Positions 56,030 through 64,000 of a DNA stretch of 64,000 bases are shown piece by piece. Position 1 is the first letter of the stretch, and each line of letters starts with the position of its first letter. The notes under the pieces are model-generated. The model worked only from the letters and a program-made list of their open reading frames with translations. It was not told the DNA's origin and ran no database searches. The DNA comes from Amphibalanus amphitrite (taxonomy: Eukaryota > Arthropoda > Thecostraca > Balanomorpha > Balanidae), in the NCBI RefSeq assembly GCF_019059575.1, contig NW_024881827.1, positions 434,001 to 498,000 of the forward strand. The letters run 5' to 3'. Both the position numbers and the translations under genes were made by a program.

Positions 56030-57000
56030 ATTACTGTGTACCGCACTTTTTGGGCGTCAGGGCGTTTTGTTTTATGTTGCGCGCTTACAAGCGGCACTGC
56101 AGCAGCATGTTTTGAATGCTAGACAATGCTCGGGCTGTCTGTTATAGGCTCATTCGAGCCGCCGCCTCAAGGCGGAGCGACAGCCCAACGCAGACCGATC
56201 ATGTATTTTATTACTGTGTACCGCATTTCTTGTGTGTCAAGGCGTTTTGTTTTTATGTTGCGCGTTATGACCGGCACTGCAGCACCGCCAACGCCACGGC
56301 TGCCCGTTTTAGGCCCGGTTTCCGGGCCGCCGCCCGTTTGGGCGGAGCGGCAGCCTTGGCCATGCTGACGTGGGCCAGCACTCGGCAGCTTGTCCGCGTG
56401 TTACGCCTACAGGCTTCCCTAAATGAGTTTGGGACATTTTTATGCTGGACAATGCTCGGGCTGTCTGTTATGGGCTCCGTCGAGCCGCCGCCTCAAGCGG
56501 AGCGACAGCTCGCAGCGGACCGATCTATTACTGCGTACCGCATTTCATGGTGTCGAGGCGTTTTGTTTTTACGATTATGTTGCGCTTTGTGAACGGTCCT
56601 GCAGCAAGCACCCACGCCACGGCTGCCCGTTTTAGGCCCGGTTTCCGGGCCGCCGCCCGTTTGGGCGGAGCGGCAGCTTTGGCCATGCTGACGTGGTGTT
56701 AGCCAGTCGTCTGCCTGTCACGCCTACACGAATTTGGGACATTTTTGTGCTGGACAATGCTCGGGCTGTCTGTTATAGGTTCCTTCGAACCGCCGCCTCA
56801 AGGCGGAGCGACAGCTCGCAGGGGACCTACCTATTACTGTGTACTGCATTTCATGGTGTCGTGGCGTTTTGTTTTTATGTTGCGCGTTGTGAGCGGCACT
56901 GCAGCACCGCCGACGCCACGGCTGCCCGTTTTAGGCCCGGTTTCCGGGCCGCCGCCCGTTAAGGCGGAGCGGCAACCATGGCCAGGCTAACGTAAGGTTA
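56030..57000. repeat. ~310-bp tandem repeats with paired GC hairpins
   Basis: CACGGCTGCCCGTTTTAGGC recurs near 56295, 56615 and 56917. Each unit includes the hairpin GGCCCGG-ttt-CCGGGCC, a second stem CCGCCGCCCG/GGGCGGAGCGG, and CCGCCTCAAGGCGGAGCGAC. Overlapping frames are not credible genes. Confidence 0.88.
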
Positions 57001-57337
57001 GCCAGTCGTCCGCGATTTCCGCAAACAGGGTTTTCCCGAGTGATTTTGGAATATGTTTTTACGTCGGTTGATGCCACGGGTTGTCTGTTGTCGACTCAGT
57101 CGCGCCGCCGCCGACGGGCGAAACGACAGCCCTCAGCCGACCGATCATCTGTGTATTCATTTGTTCGATGATGTTCAATGTTCATGGCATCGCCTCGCGC
57201 CAAGTTCTCCGTCCCGTGCGGGTTCGGGTGGGGGTATGGGCGTTACCCTCACCCAAAGAGCATGACTTGGGGTAAATGTCAGGAATACATAGACCCGTAT
57301 CCACCAGTCATGTCTTTGCAAGCGCAGCGGGACGGAG

Positions 57338-57493
57338 AAATGTATTTGATGCGCGCGACTAACAGTGGCGCGCAGCAAAGCCTTTCTCTGCCCGCGGGCG
57401 CAAACTGTAGCCTGTAGCGACACCTACCGCACGGCGTGAGCACCACTGGCCCTCAGGCCTCAGTGAGCGCCCGCAGTGCCACGTGACAATATG
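57338..57493. repeat. 156-bp terminal direct repeat, right
   Basis: Identical to 51298-51453; preceded by a purine tract. Confidence 0.95.
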
Positions 57494-57896
57494 AAAACCT
57501 TATTTACTATACTTTTTGTGTACCCCCAATCTCAATGATCTGTATCCGCCTATGATTTTTGAAAATGCATATTTTTAGGATCCATGTGAATTCCTGGTTC
57601 ATTCTCTATCGATCGGCAAAAGTTGCGTTAAGATTGGTTCAGAAACCTGGCCGTGATAAACAGTCTAAAATGTATCTGCAATTTGCCCGTTTTTACCCCC
57701 CTCTACCCCCCTATTGACATTTTTAATTTAATTTTTTTTTTTTTAGAAATGTAGATCTCGTTGAGCCAAATCGAATACCGTTTGAATTTTGAAAATCGGC
57801 CGGTTAGATCTCGAGATATCAAGGGGGGTCGTAAACAGCCCCCCCCCCCCTGCCACTAATATGGGGTAGCCAGGAGCCTGCCACTAATAGGGTTAA

Positions 57897-58164
57897 AGTT
57901 CAAATTATAGTTCGTTTAATGCATTATGACCAGAGAACTACTATCCGCGGTAAAATAAACGTAACACCGCTGATCTTGAGTCATCACTCAGAAAGAGTTA
58001 TAAGAGAGCTATAGAATGCGCCATTTTTGGTCATCAAAGATCGGTATGCCGCCTCTATCAGATGCAAGTGGCGCCCCCATCAGATGCGAAATGCCGCCCC
58101 TGATCGTTATTGCCGACCCAGTGAAAATCCCTTATAATACGCCCTGGCGAGCTCTCTATTTAGT
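57897..58164. other. Unassigned AT-rich spacer
   Basis: No feature is supported. Confidence 0.4.
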
Positions 58165-58303
58165 CAGAGGTGGGCATCGCTACCGAAATTTGGAAACCGC
58201 TACCGCTACCTTCCGCAACCTGAGGTACCCAAAGCGCAATCGCAACTCCGAAACTATTTTGCAGATCGTAAAACCGCAACTCGCAACTCCGCTACCCACC
58301 TCT
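58165..58303. mobile_element. Possible ~140-bp hAT MITE
   Basis: The left end CAGAGGTGGGCATCGCTACC and the right end GCTACCCACCTC are inverted; ccgctacc and cgcaactc simple repeats lie between. The flanking octamers TATTTAGT and TATTAGGT match at 6 of 8, so the TSD is doubtful. Confidence 0.45.
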
Positions 58304-58375
58304 ATTAGGTTCCTACCTATGTTTTATCAGTTTTACTCCTGAAGTGCAGTGTTATGTCTGACAGGTAGCACTTTT

Positions 58376-58915
58376 GGTTGACCTCTGTTGGTGACCTGAC
58401 TGTTGGTGACCTCTGATGACGACACGTGACCTTTAATGGTAATTGCTCAATGAGTAGGTCATTGTGACACCAGTCGACTTAAATGACCTACCAGCGCGTT
58501 TTAGTTGTTTGGGATCATTTTGACGCAAATCCGTACGAGTTGTATTTTCTCCTATTGACTTATAATGGTGAGGCCACACACTTGACCTTACCTTAGGTCA
58601 CAAATATAAAAAATCTGCGACATACACTTTGTACCTATCTTGTTACCCTTGTCACATGTAGACACTGCAAAGTGATCGGTCAATGGGTGTAGCTAGGGCG
58701 CGTGTTTAAATTCTTTTCGGAGATTGGGCCACTTGACTTGACCTGGTGACCTGACCTGAGGTGACCTGAGTCTGACATGTTAATGCAATGTTTGGAAAGG
58801 ATGCGTTAATAGCTGTGCCAAAAACAGCCGCGCTGCCACCGCCTTTTTATACATCTGCGGAAAACCTTACGGAGGGGTGTCCAAACACCCTCCCCCGCTC
58901 TCGGCGCCGTGCTGG
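58376..58915. mobile_element. Degenerate TTAA-element relic
   Basis: TGACCT words, a CCTATTGACTTATAATGGTG block (shared with E/F), a CGCGCTGCC..GCC hairpin remnant and GGAGGGGTGTCCAAACACCCTCC as terminal module. No ends are preserved. Confidence 0.6.
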
Positions 58916-58952
58916 CGACCATAAAAAATTGACGTAAAGTGACCATCTCACC

Positions 58953-60372
58953 TTAAAGGGACTATCCCAACTTTAACATGGGGTTTGAGTTGAGATAGCC
59001 AAGTTTGCGGCGAGGTTCAGAAACCACTATCTATCTAGGTTGCAACCCCCGCGGCCTCTTGGTGTTGAAGAAATTCGTTCCCTTCATTTGAAAATGGGCC
59101 TTGTGCAAGGCCCTATCTTCGACATGGAGCGACCGTTAGTGTGACGTCACCTCGTTTAGTCATTCTGATTTAACCCTCGCCCGCACATGCCATTTTCCCA
59201 TCCTAGAACGCACATGGGGGGGGGTGGTTGCCACCCCCCCCCCGCGCCATTTCGTTCCTGTTGGAGATAGAGCTTAGCTGTAAAGACCAAAAAGATTCTT
59301 TGGGAAGAGACGAATCCAATGATACCCAGTTTTACCTTCTCAGGTCAGTCATTGACCTTCCAGGTCAGGTCAAACTAAAAAATGTTGCTGTTTTGGGTCA
59401 CCGTTGGATACCAAGTGTGCTGCTTATCAAATACCGATGACGATGCTGTTTTCTGGTGCCAAGCCAGCTAGAACCTCTTTGTCACACTACCCGACCAGAA
59501 TTTTGCTGCTGAGGTCATTTCAGGTCAAGTTAGGTCAAGGTCAATTATATGTGTTTGTATGTCTGTGCGTGTCTGTGTGTATACTGGTGTGTGCACCGAT
59601 TGTTTTTGGGTCCATATTGCATGAAATCATGATCTGAGAAGCTTTTACCAATAATGCAGTCAAAAAACTTCAAAAAAAGTAAATTCAGCTTGCCTAAAAC
59701 GCAATTATCTTAGATGACCTAGGTTGACCTTGACCCTGACCTTGACCCCTGTACATCGTCGAACAACATGTTCCATGATAGGTGGGAGGTAAGACTGGCA
59801 AAAAAAGCCGAAATCAGGGTGTCAAAAGCTCATAAGGCCCGTGGCAAACGCAAGATGTTGAGAATTGGCCATTTGGGTCATGACATGACCTGAAAAACAA
59901 GGTCATATCTCCGAAACCAAAAATCACAGAAACTTGAAATTTTCAGTGGACATCAAGAAAGGATAGAGGAGCAGCTATACGAAATATCAGCCTTCTAGCT
60001 CTAAAAATGTTGAGTGCAGAGCAGAAAGACTACCTGGGGGGGGTGGCAACCACCCCCCCCCCCCATGTGCGGGCGAGGGTTAAATAAGTTTGTTCGTTGG
60101 AAAATCGCTTAAAACTTGGTTTGAACTTTGTTGTGGTGCCTACAGAGTAAAAAGAATCAGCTTTATGACAGTAATGTGGCCTGGGGAAGGAGAGGAGGTA
60201 ATTTTAGGCTGTGACGTCACATATTTGAAAGTTTGTGTTTGGAATATGGGAAGCCTAAGATGTTAAATGAAAAATAAATGCCAGAACCGTGTTCCTGGTC
60301 ATCCAATCTATAAAGTCGGGCACAACTTAACTGGTTTTAACAACATTTTAGAAGGTGGGATAGTCCCTTTAA
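58953..60372. mobile_element. TTAA element with AGGGACTATCCCA ends (host of P)
   Basis: TTAA at 58953-58956 and 60369-60372 with inverted AGGGACTATCCCA. Without nested element P it would be about 506 bp. It shares ACATGGGGTTTGAGTTGAGA with the element at 38570 and the next one. GTGACGTCAC is present twice. Confidence 0.8.
59170..60083. mobile_element. TTAA element P, nested
   Basis: TTAA at 59170-59173 and 60080-60083; ends CCCTCGCCCGCACATG inverted. The modules are G-run / TGGTTGCCA / C-run and exact inverse. CAGGTCAAGTTAGGTCAAGG near 59520 and TGACCTTGACCCTGACC near 59725. No transposase. Confidence 0.95.
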
Positions 60373-60846
60373 CATTAGTTTTGAGTTGAGATAGCCAAAT
60401 TGGTGGCCATGGCCTGCAAATACCGATTTGGGCACTCACATCATCGAAAAATGCTTTAATTCTGAGATATGGAATTTCAAACTTGCAGTTTTCGGATTCT
60501 AAGGGGCTATTGCATTAAAATGCCCCCTTAGAATATGTGACGTCAGCGGAGATCTAACGATTTTTATATCTTAGACTAAAACCATCTTTGAAACGAGGTG
60601 GTATACGCTGCTTTGCGCGCAACGTCTGCCGAACTTCAAGGCTGCCAAATTATTGCTTCCAAATATAGTCGCTAGAAACAGGGGAGATCCCAAAAAGTAA
60701 ACAAAAGTAAAAGTATAATATCTTGAAAACCGGTGAATATTTATCGGTGAAATTTGGTAGATATTCGTGTTTGCTCTTTCTGAACCGAGCGACAACACTT
60801 TCATGCCAATTCATTAACTTTTTTGAAGGTGGGAGGGTCCCTTTAA
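60369..60846. mobile_element. TTAA element chained to the previous one
   Basis: Left TTAA 60369-60372 is shared. After it ACATTAGTTTTGAGTTGAGA follows the family order. The right end GAAGGTGGGAGGGTCCCT reaches TTAA at 60843-60846. The left AGGGAC terminus is absent or shared with its neighbour. Confidence 0.6.
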
Positions 60847-61062
60847 CCCTCACTAAACCCTAATATTCCACGCATATGCCACGCCCACAAGCATGAACAC
60901 TATCGAAGTGCATGCATTGAATCCCTTCCCCCTCCCACCACAATAATATACACGATGGCAACGGTGAAACTTGCTAGTTGAGGCTGATTCGTTCGTCAAT
61001 TTGCCGTCTCCGCTGTCTGTTTGCACCGACCGGCATTACATGTGTGATCTGCGTTATCTCAC
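60847..61062. other. Intron or flank left of LRR exon B
   Basis: No further exon was recognised on the minus strand. Donor GTGAGATAAC occupies 61062-61053. Confidence 0.4.
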
Positions 61063-61200
61063 CTCTGACATTGAGGAAGCTGAGACCCTCCGACAGCTGC
61101 CCCCTCAGTAGCGGGAGGTTAGCGACAGTGACTGACAGCCGCTGCAGCTCACGGCACCTGGTGAGGGGCTCCAGGCTGCCGGCCGTAAGATCACGACAGT
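61063..61200 (-). CDS. Putative LRR exon B
   Basis: Minus-strand exon of 138 bp between acceptor TGTTTTCCAG (61210-61201) and donor GTGAGATAAC. It enters and leaves in phase 1, so it can be skipped or duplicated without frameshift. The reading has CRDLTAGSLEPLTRC, ELQRLSVTVANLPLL and LSFLNVRG, with leucines at leucine-rich-repeat spacing. Joined to exon A, the split codon gives Asp: LEIY-D-CRDLTAGSLEPL, a good repeat consensus across the splice. LRR proteins usually bind other proteins; the family (for example NLR or F-box type) cannot be told from one repeat pair. Start and end of the gene are outside what I can see. Confidence 0.65.
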
Positions 61201-61425
61201 CTGGAAAACACACAGACACACATACAGACAGGATCAGCCGACTGTAATGACACTGTTGTTGAGAATCATGAGGCGTTACCTGCGAATTCGCGAGTAGTAT
61301 TAGATGCTGTAGACAGTTGCATAATGCTCTGAAAACAATTTCAATGAGCAATCAGCTAAAAAGAATGCATCAGTCTTCATTGCGCATTGCAAGAGTGAAA
61401 ATCGCCATGCGTATTGTGTGTGCTA

Positions 61426-61799
61426 GTGGTGTCAATCGGAACTTGAATTTTCGGAATTCCGATTTTGTCCAATGTCCAATTCGGAATTCGGTTGGACAAT
61501 GGCAGCAGGCTTTGGACAACTTTGGACAATCGCTTGCTACACTTCAACATTTTTAAAAAAGTAATCGTGTTTAACATTGATTGGCTATTAGAAGGCTCAG
61601 ATTTCAATATGATTAACACTTTTGAGCTGGTAACGGTACATGAAAAGCAAATTAACTCACAGTATTGAGTGTAAACTATTGCGTAGGTGTCGGACATCTT
61701 TGGACAAATGGCTGGCTTGGACATTTTTGGACGGACAGTCGACGTAAGCATTGGACGTTGGACGGACTTTGGACATACATTTTCTGAAATTGACACCAC
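61426..61799. mobile_element. TA-flanked MITE, copy 2
   Basis: Ends GTGGTGTCAAT inverted; TA at 61424-61425 and 61800-61801. 374 bp and highly similar to 26637-27009 in the same orientation. Confidence 0.92.
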
Positions 61800-61888
61800 T
61801 AGTGTGTGCGTAACTAAGCCTCCAACACATGTATCCTACTATAAGTAATAATATCGCTCTTCCTCACCATAACATAAACTGCATTGGT

Positions 61889-63077
61889 TTAACCCGCGCC
61901 CCGCTGGGCTATTCAGCCGTACGCGCCCTGCTGGGGGGGGGGGGGGGGGGGCGCAGATTCTCCCCCACTGTCTAACTTCCGAACCGATGGTTGTAGAAAG
62001 ACGGGGAAAACGGCAATCGAAAGCTCTCAACAAGGCGGATCTAAAGTGCCCAATTTTTTTTTGCTTAGGTAGGTCAGTGGTCAGGTCAAGGTCAGGTCAA
62101 GGGTACAAAATGCAAGTTTCTACAGTATCGGCCTTGCACCGTAGTTGCCGGAGAATGGACTGAGACTGATTGCCCAAAACGTGTTCTTAGACTACCAAGA
62201 CAATATTCGTTGCATACAATGTCATTTAAAGGTCAAGGTCAAGGTCAGGTCAGGTCAGGTCACCAAAAACAAAATATAGAAAAGGGGATGTGCGACACAT
62301 GTTTTATGTGTCATTTTACTCATAGAATTTAATAGGCACACTCAATAAGTGATATGGAGCACCTCTGGATGAATTTCAGGTCGAGGTCAGGTCAAGGTCA
62401 GGTCAAGTGAGGTCAAATTTTGAAGTTGGTTGTTAAGGCCTAAAAAGGTGTCTATCTGATGCAGTTTTTCACGGCGAATCGAATGGTGCTATTTTGGTTT
62501 CCGTACGAGGTCTAGAACTTCCAAAAAAAAATCACTTTTCAAAATTTTGTGTGTCGTGACGTCATAAAATTTTGAATAACTCCCACATTTTTGAACTGAT
62601 TCTTCTAAAAATTGGTATGTAGGTGCATATGGACTTTTTCTATGACATATATTCCATTTTTTGAGACTCTCAAAATTTTGGATTTTATAATTATTTAAAA
62701 AAAAATCAGTTTTTTGAAAAAAAAAATTGGGACATAATCTAAAATTTTCAAAAAACCGAGATAGCCATTTGATAGACAAAGTAGAATCACGTATAACCTT
62801 TTTTGTTAGGTCTTGATTCCTTAAAAAAATGAAGGTGTTAGCGGCGTTTGAAATTTTGCCGTTTTTGAGGCGAAAATGGCGAACATGACGTCACAAAACA
62901 TCAATATCTCAAAAAATTTCCGACGGATTTCGCTCAAATTTTCAGAGATCGTGTCAAATTGATGTATGATAAGGTACTGAAAGTTTGACGTCGCTGGCGT
63001 AACGCGTTTAGACGTTATTGGCGAAAAACGGGAGGGGGCAGATTCTGCCCCCCTCCCACCAGCGGGGCGCGGGTTAA
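61889..63077. mobile_element. TTAA element Q (inverted M relative)
   Basis: TTAA at 61889-61892 and 63074-63077; ends CCCGCGCCCCGCTGG inverted. The modules are a G-run near 20 bp followed by CGCAGATTCTCCCCC, and GGGGGCAGATTCTGCCCCCC. Body colinear in reverse with M, including GTGACGTCATAAAATTTTG and AGGTCA runs. Confidence 0.92.
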
Positions 63078-63254
63078 TTGGTTCATGATGCGTATCCATT
63101 ATATGACATGGTTTTACGTCGTAGTTCGTACATACTTTTACCAATTCAAATTACTTTCCACATACGGTCATAACTCTACAGTCTACACCTTACTCGGTGT
63201 CCACCATTCGCTGAGTTCGTATAACAGCGGCCTGTCCGTGCTGCCGCTGCTCAC

Positions 63255-63800
63255 CGTATATCTCCAGTCGTGTGACCGTCCGTCCCAGGTCAGCCAGGTG
63301 ACTGATGGTGTCGGCAGCCACCCCCTGGAGCGACACTGACAGACCATCATCCTCGTACCATTCCGGCCACCTCGGCTCCGTCACCTCCGGCCCTGTCGGA
63401 CAGAGCTGTGTCAGCTGATTGCCAGTGTCCCAAAATTTGCCAGATTAGGTGGGAAATGACATCCAAATCAAAATAATTTTCCACTCTCACCTCCAACTTT
63501 CCAGAGCAATTTTTCACTCCCTATTTTACCAATAAAGAGCATCTGCGGGTACCTTTTACCTCCCTCCATTTTCGATTCAATTATCTTATAAAAGCAGCTC
63601 CCACATCCTTTAACATTCACAAATTCATTGTTGATCCCTGTTTTCCGCTCTTTTTGTGCCTTCCTGACTGGCATTTTCCCTCTCTCAGCCCTCGTTCTAG
63701 TGACGAATATTCCTCTCCGACACCCAAGCCGAAATGTAATTTTGGGACGCTGCTGATTGCAGTCGGACAGAGCTGCCGCCAGCTCCCCGCTAAACCCACT
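63255..63800 (-). pseudogene. LRR exon A, split by a hAT MITE
   Basis: Minus-strand exon with acceptor TGTCTGACAG before 63800 and donor GTGAGC after 63255. Removing the 330-bp MITE and one 8-bp duplicate leaves 208 bp in one open frame: SGFSGELAAALSDCNQ, then LTQLCPTGPEV, GVAADTISHLADLG and VTRLEIY. The paralog at 27800-28004 has the same order without the insertion. The insertion adds 338 bp, not a multiple of three, so the exon is broken unless the MITE is spliced out. It leads in phase into exon B. Confidence 0.65.
63423..63752. mobile_element. hAT MITE with perfect 8-bp TSD inside LRR exon
   Basis: Inverted ends CAGTGTCCCAAAATT and CAGCGTCCCAAAATT; duplication CTGATTGC at 63415-63422 and 63753-63760. 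330 bp, no coding domain. The paralogous exon at 27800-28004 carries the single, unduplicated target (GCAGTCAG on the minus strand). Confidence 0.95.
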
Positions 63801-64000
63801 CTGTCAGACACAGACACAGCCAGCACTAACACAGCCCAGTGGCTGGCGGCGATCTTGAGCACTTGCAGACACATGTAAACATATAAACATCAATCACATG
63901 AATATATTTAACATATTTCAAGCAAATATGTTCTCACTACGCTCTACATTGCATTACCAGCCATGCTTTTTCGTCAATAATTCGGAATCAACAAGAAATT
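63801..64000. other. Intron or flank upstream of LRR exon A
   Basis: On the minus strand this precedes exon A; GTGTCTGTGTCTGACAG supplies the acceptor. No further exon can be recognised before the window edge. Confidence 0.4.

Larger units (their letters stand above)
51298..57493. mobile_element. Direct-terminal-repeat element, LTR-like, apparently non-coding
   Basis: Two 156-bp direct repeats (51298-51453 and 57338-57493) are identical by eye. Within each lies TGTATTTGATG...CCACGTGACA, with TG..CA borders. The purine-rich AGCGGGACGGAGAAA just precedes the right copy, like a polypurine tract. No gag, pol or integrase is seen in 5.9 kb, and no target duplication was found, so class is uncertain. 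A large non-autonomous LTR derivative is my best guess. Confidence 0.6.
50816..57896. mobile_element. TTAA element I, split by a 6-kb insertion
   Basis: TTAA at 50816-50819 and 57893-57896; ends CCCTATTAGTGGCAGGG and a perfect inverse 7 kb away. The modules are G5-TTGTTTTTATCC-AC and G6-TCGTAAACAG-C12. Element pieces are about 50816-51130 and 57560-57896. The intervening segment contains the direct-repeat-bounded unit 51298-57493. Confidence 0.8.
61201..63254 (-). other. Inferred intron, loaded with two transposons
   Basis: Bounded by donor GTGAGCAGC (63254 leftward) and acceptor TGTTTTCCAG ending at 61201. It contains the TA MITE 61426-61799 and TTAA element Q 61889-63077, which make up most of it. 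Confidence 0.55.

Noticed and set aside
55229..56122. 297-codon plus-strand open frame
   Set aside because: It lies in GC-rich repeat sequence of the 6-kb element, two other plus frames and two minus frames are open over much of it, and there is no recognisable domain.
51298..57493. Firm call as an LTR retrotransposon
   Set aside because: No 5-bp target duplication, no clear primer-binding site and no gag or pol; kept only as an LTR-like element of uncertain class.
51136..57554. Possible hAT element with GGCGGATCCAG / CTGTATCCGCC ends around the 6-kb element
   Set aside because: The ends look hAT-like, but the flanking octamers (TTTGCTAT and ATTTTTGA) do not match.

Overview
This window looks like a transposon-dense, gene-poor stretch of an arthropod nuclear genome. 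The main pointer is a perfect array of about 28 AACCT units at 28502-28640. Read on the other strand this is TTAGG, the ancestral arthropod telomere repeat, and here it is internal. There is no bacterial-style gene order, no rRNA and no CRISPR. Coding traces carry spliceosomal GT/AG borders. Most long open frames fall in tandem repeats whose unit length is a multiple of three and are not genes.

The window is a nest of DNA transposons. Borders can often be fixed to the base from target-site duplications (TSDs). (1) At least fifteen elements of about 0.6-1.2 kb carry 4-bp TTAA-type TSDs and piggyBac-like CCC-starting ends (6757, 8501, 20141, 22052, 23808, 27015, 28869, 33571, 39952, 46496, 48834, 49784, 50816, 59170, 61889). 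All share one layout: terminal repeat, then a G-run / short palindrome / C-run module near each end, and an interior rich in AGGTCA half-sites and TGACGTCA palindromes. Three insertions have a matching empty paralogous site inside this window. (2) hAT-like elements with 8-bp TSDs lie at 4620-11341, 7912-10779, 15756-17539, 30182-31009, 33242-36488, 33356-36260, 43792-44150 and 63423-63752. Several carry GC-rich minisatellites; one family keeps a BED zinc-finger exon. (3) Tc1/mariner-type elements with TA duplications lie at 1535-2477, 11804-13150 (with a decayed transposase), 26637-27009 and 61426-61799. (4) A tyrosine-recombinase relic sits at about 19500-20017. (5) An unassigned element at 51298-57493 has identical 156-bp direct terminal repeats and a 5.9-kb GC-rich, apparently non-coding interior.

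Layout: 0-4.6 kb diverged tandem repeats, a TA element and inverted GATCGTA arrays. 4.6-11.3 kb a three-deep hAT/TTAA nest. 11.8-13.2 kb a mariner relic. 13.6-19.4 kb minisatellites and a 70-bp satellite split by a hAT element. 19.4-21.7 kb recombinase relic and tandem duplication. 22-29.8 kb TTAA elements, minisatellites, an LRR-like exon and the telomeric array. 30-36.5 kb hAT and TTAA elements, a 96-bp satellite and a double hAT nest. 37-44 kb relics, GA microsatellite, a TTAA element and a 192-bp duplicate. 44-48.3 kb hAT and TTAA elements in minisatellite. 48.8-57.9 kb three TTAA elements joined end to end, the last holding the 6-kb repeat-bounded element. 58-63.1 kb more chained TTAA elements. 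61-64 kb two minus-strand exons of a leucine-rich-repeat gene.

The only convincing host coding sequence is that minus-strand gene: 63255-63800 splices in phase to 61063-61200, and the joined reading follows the leucine-rich-repeat spacing. Its first exon is interrupted by a 330-bp hAT MITE. A paralogous intact exon lies at 27800-28004.
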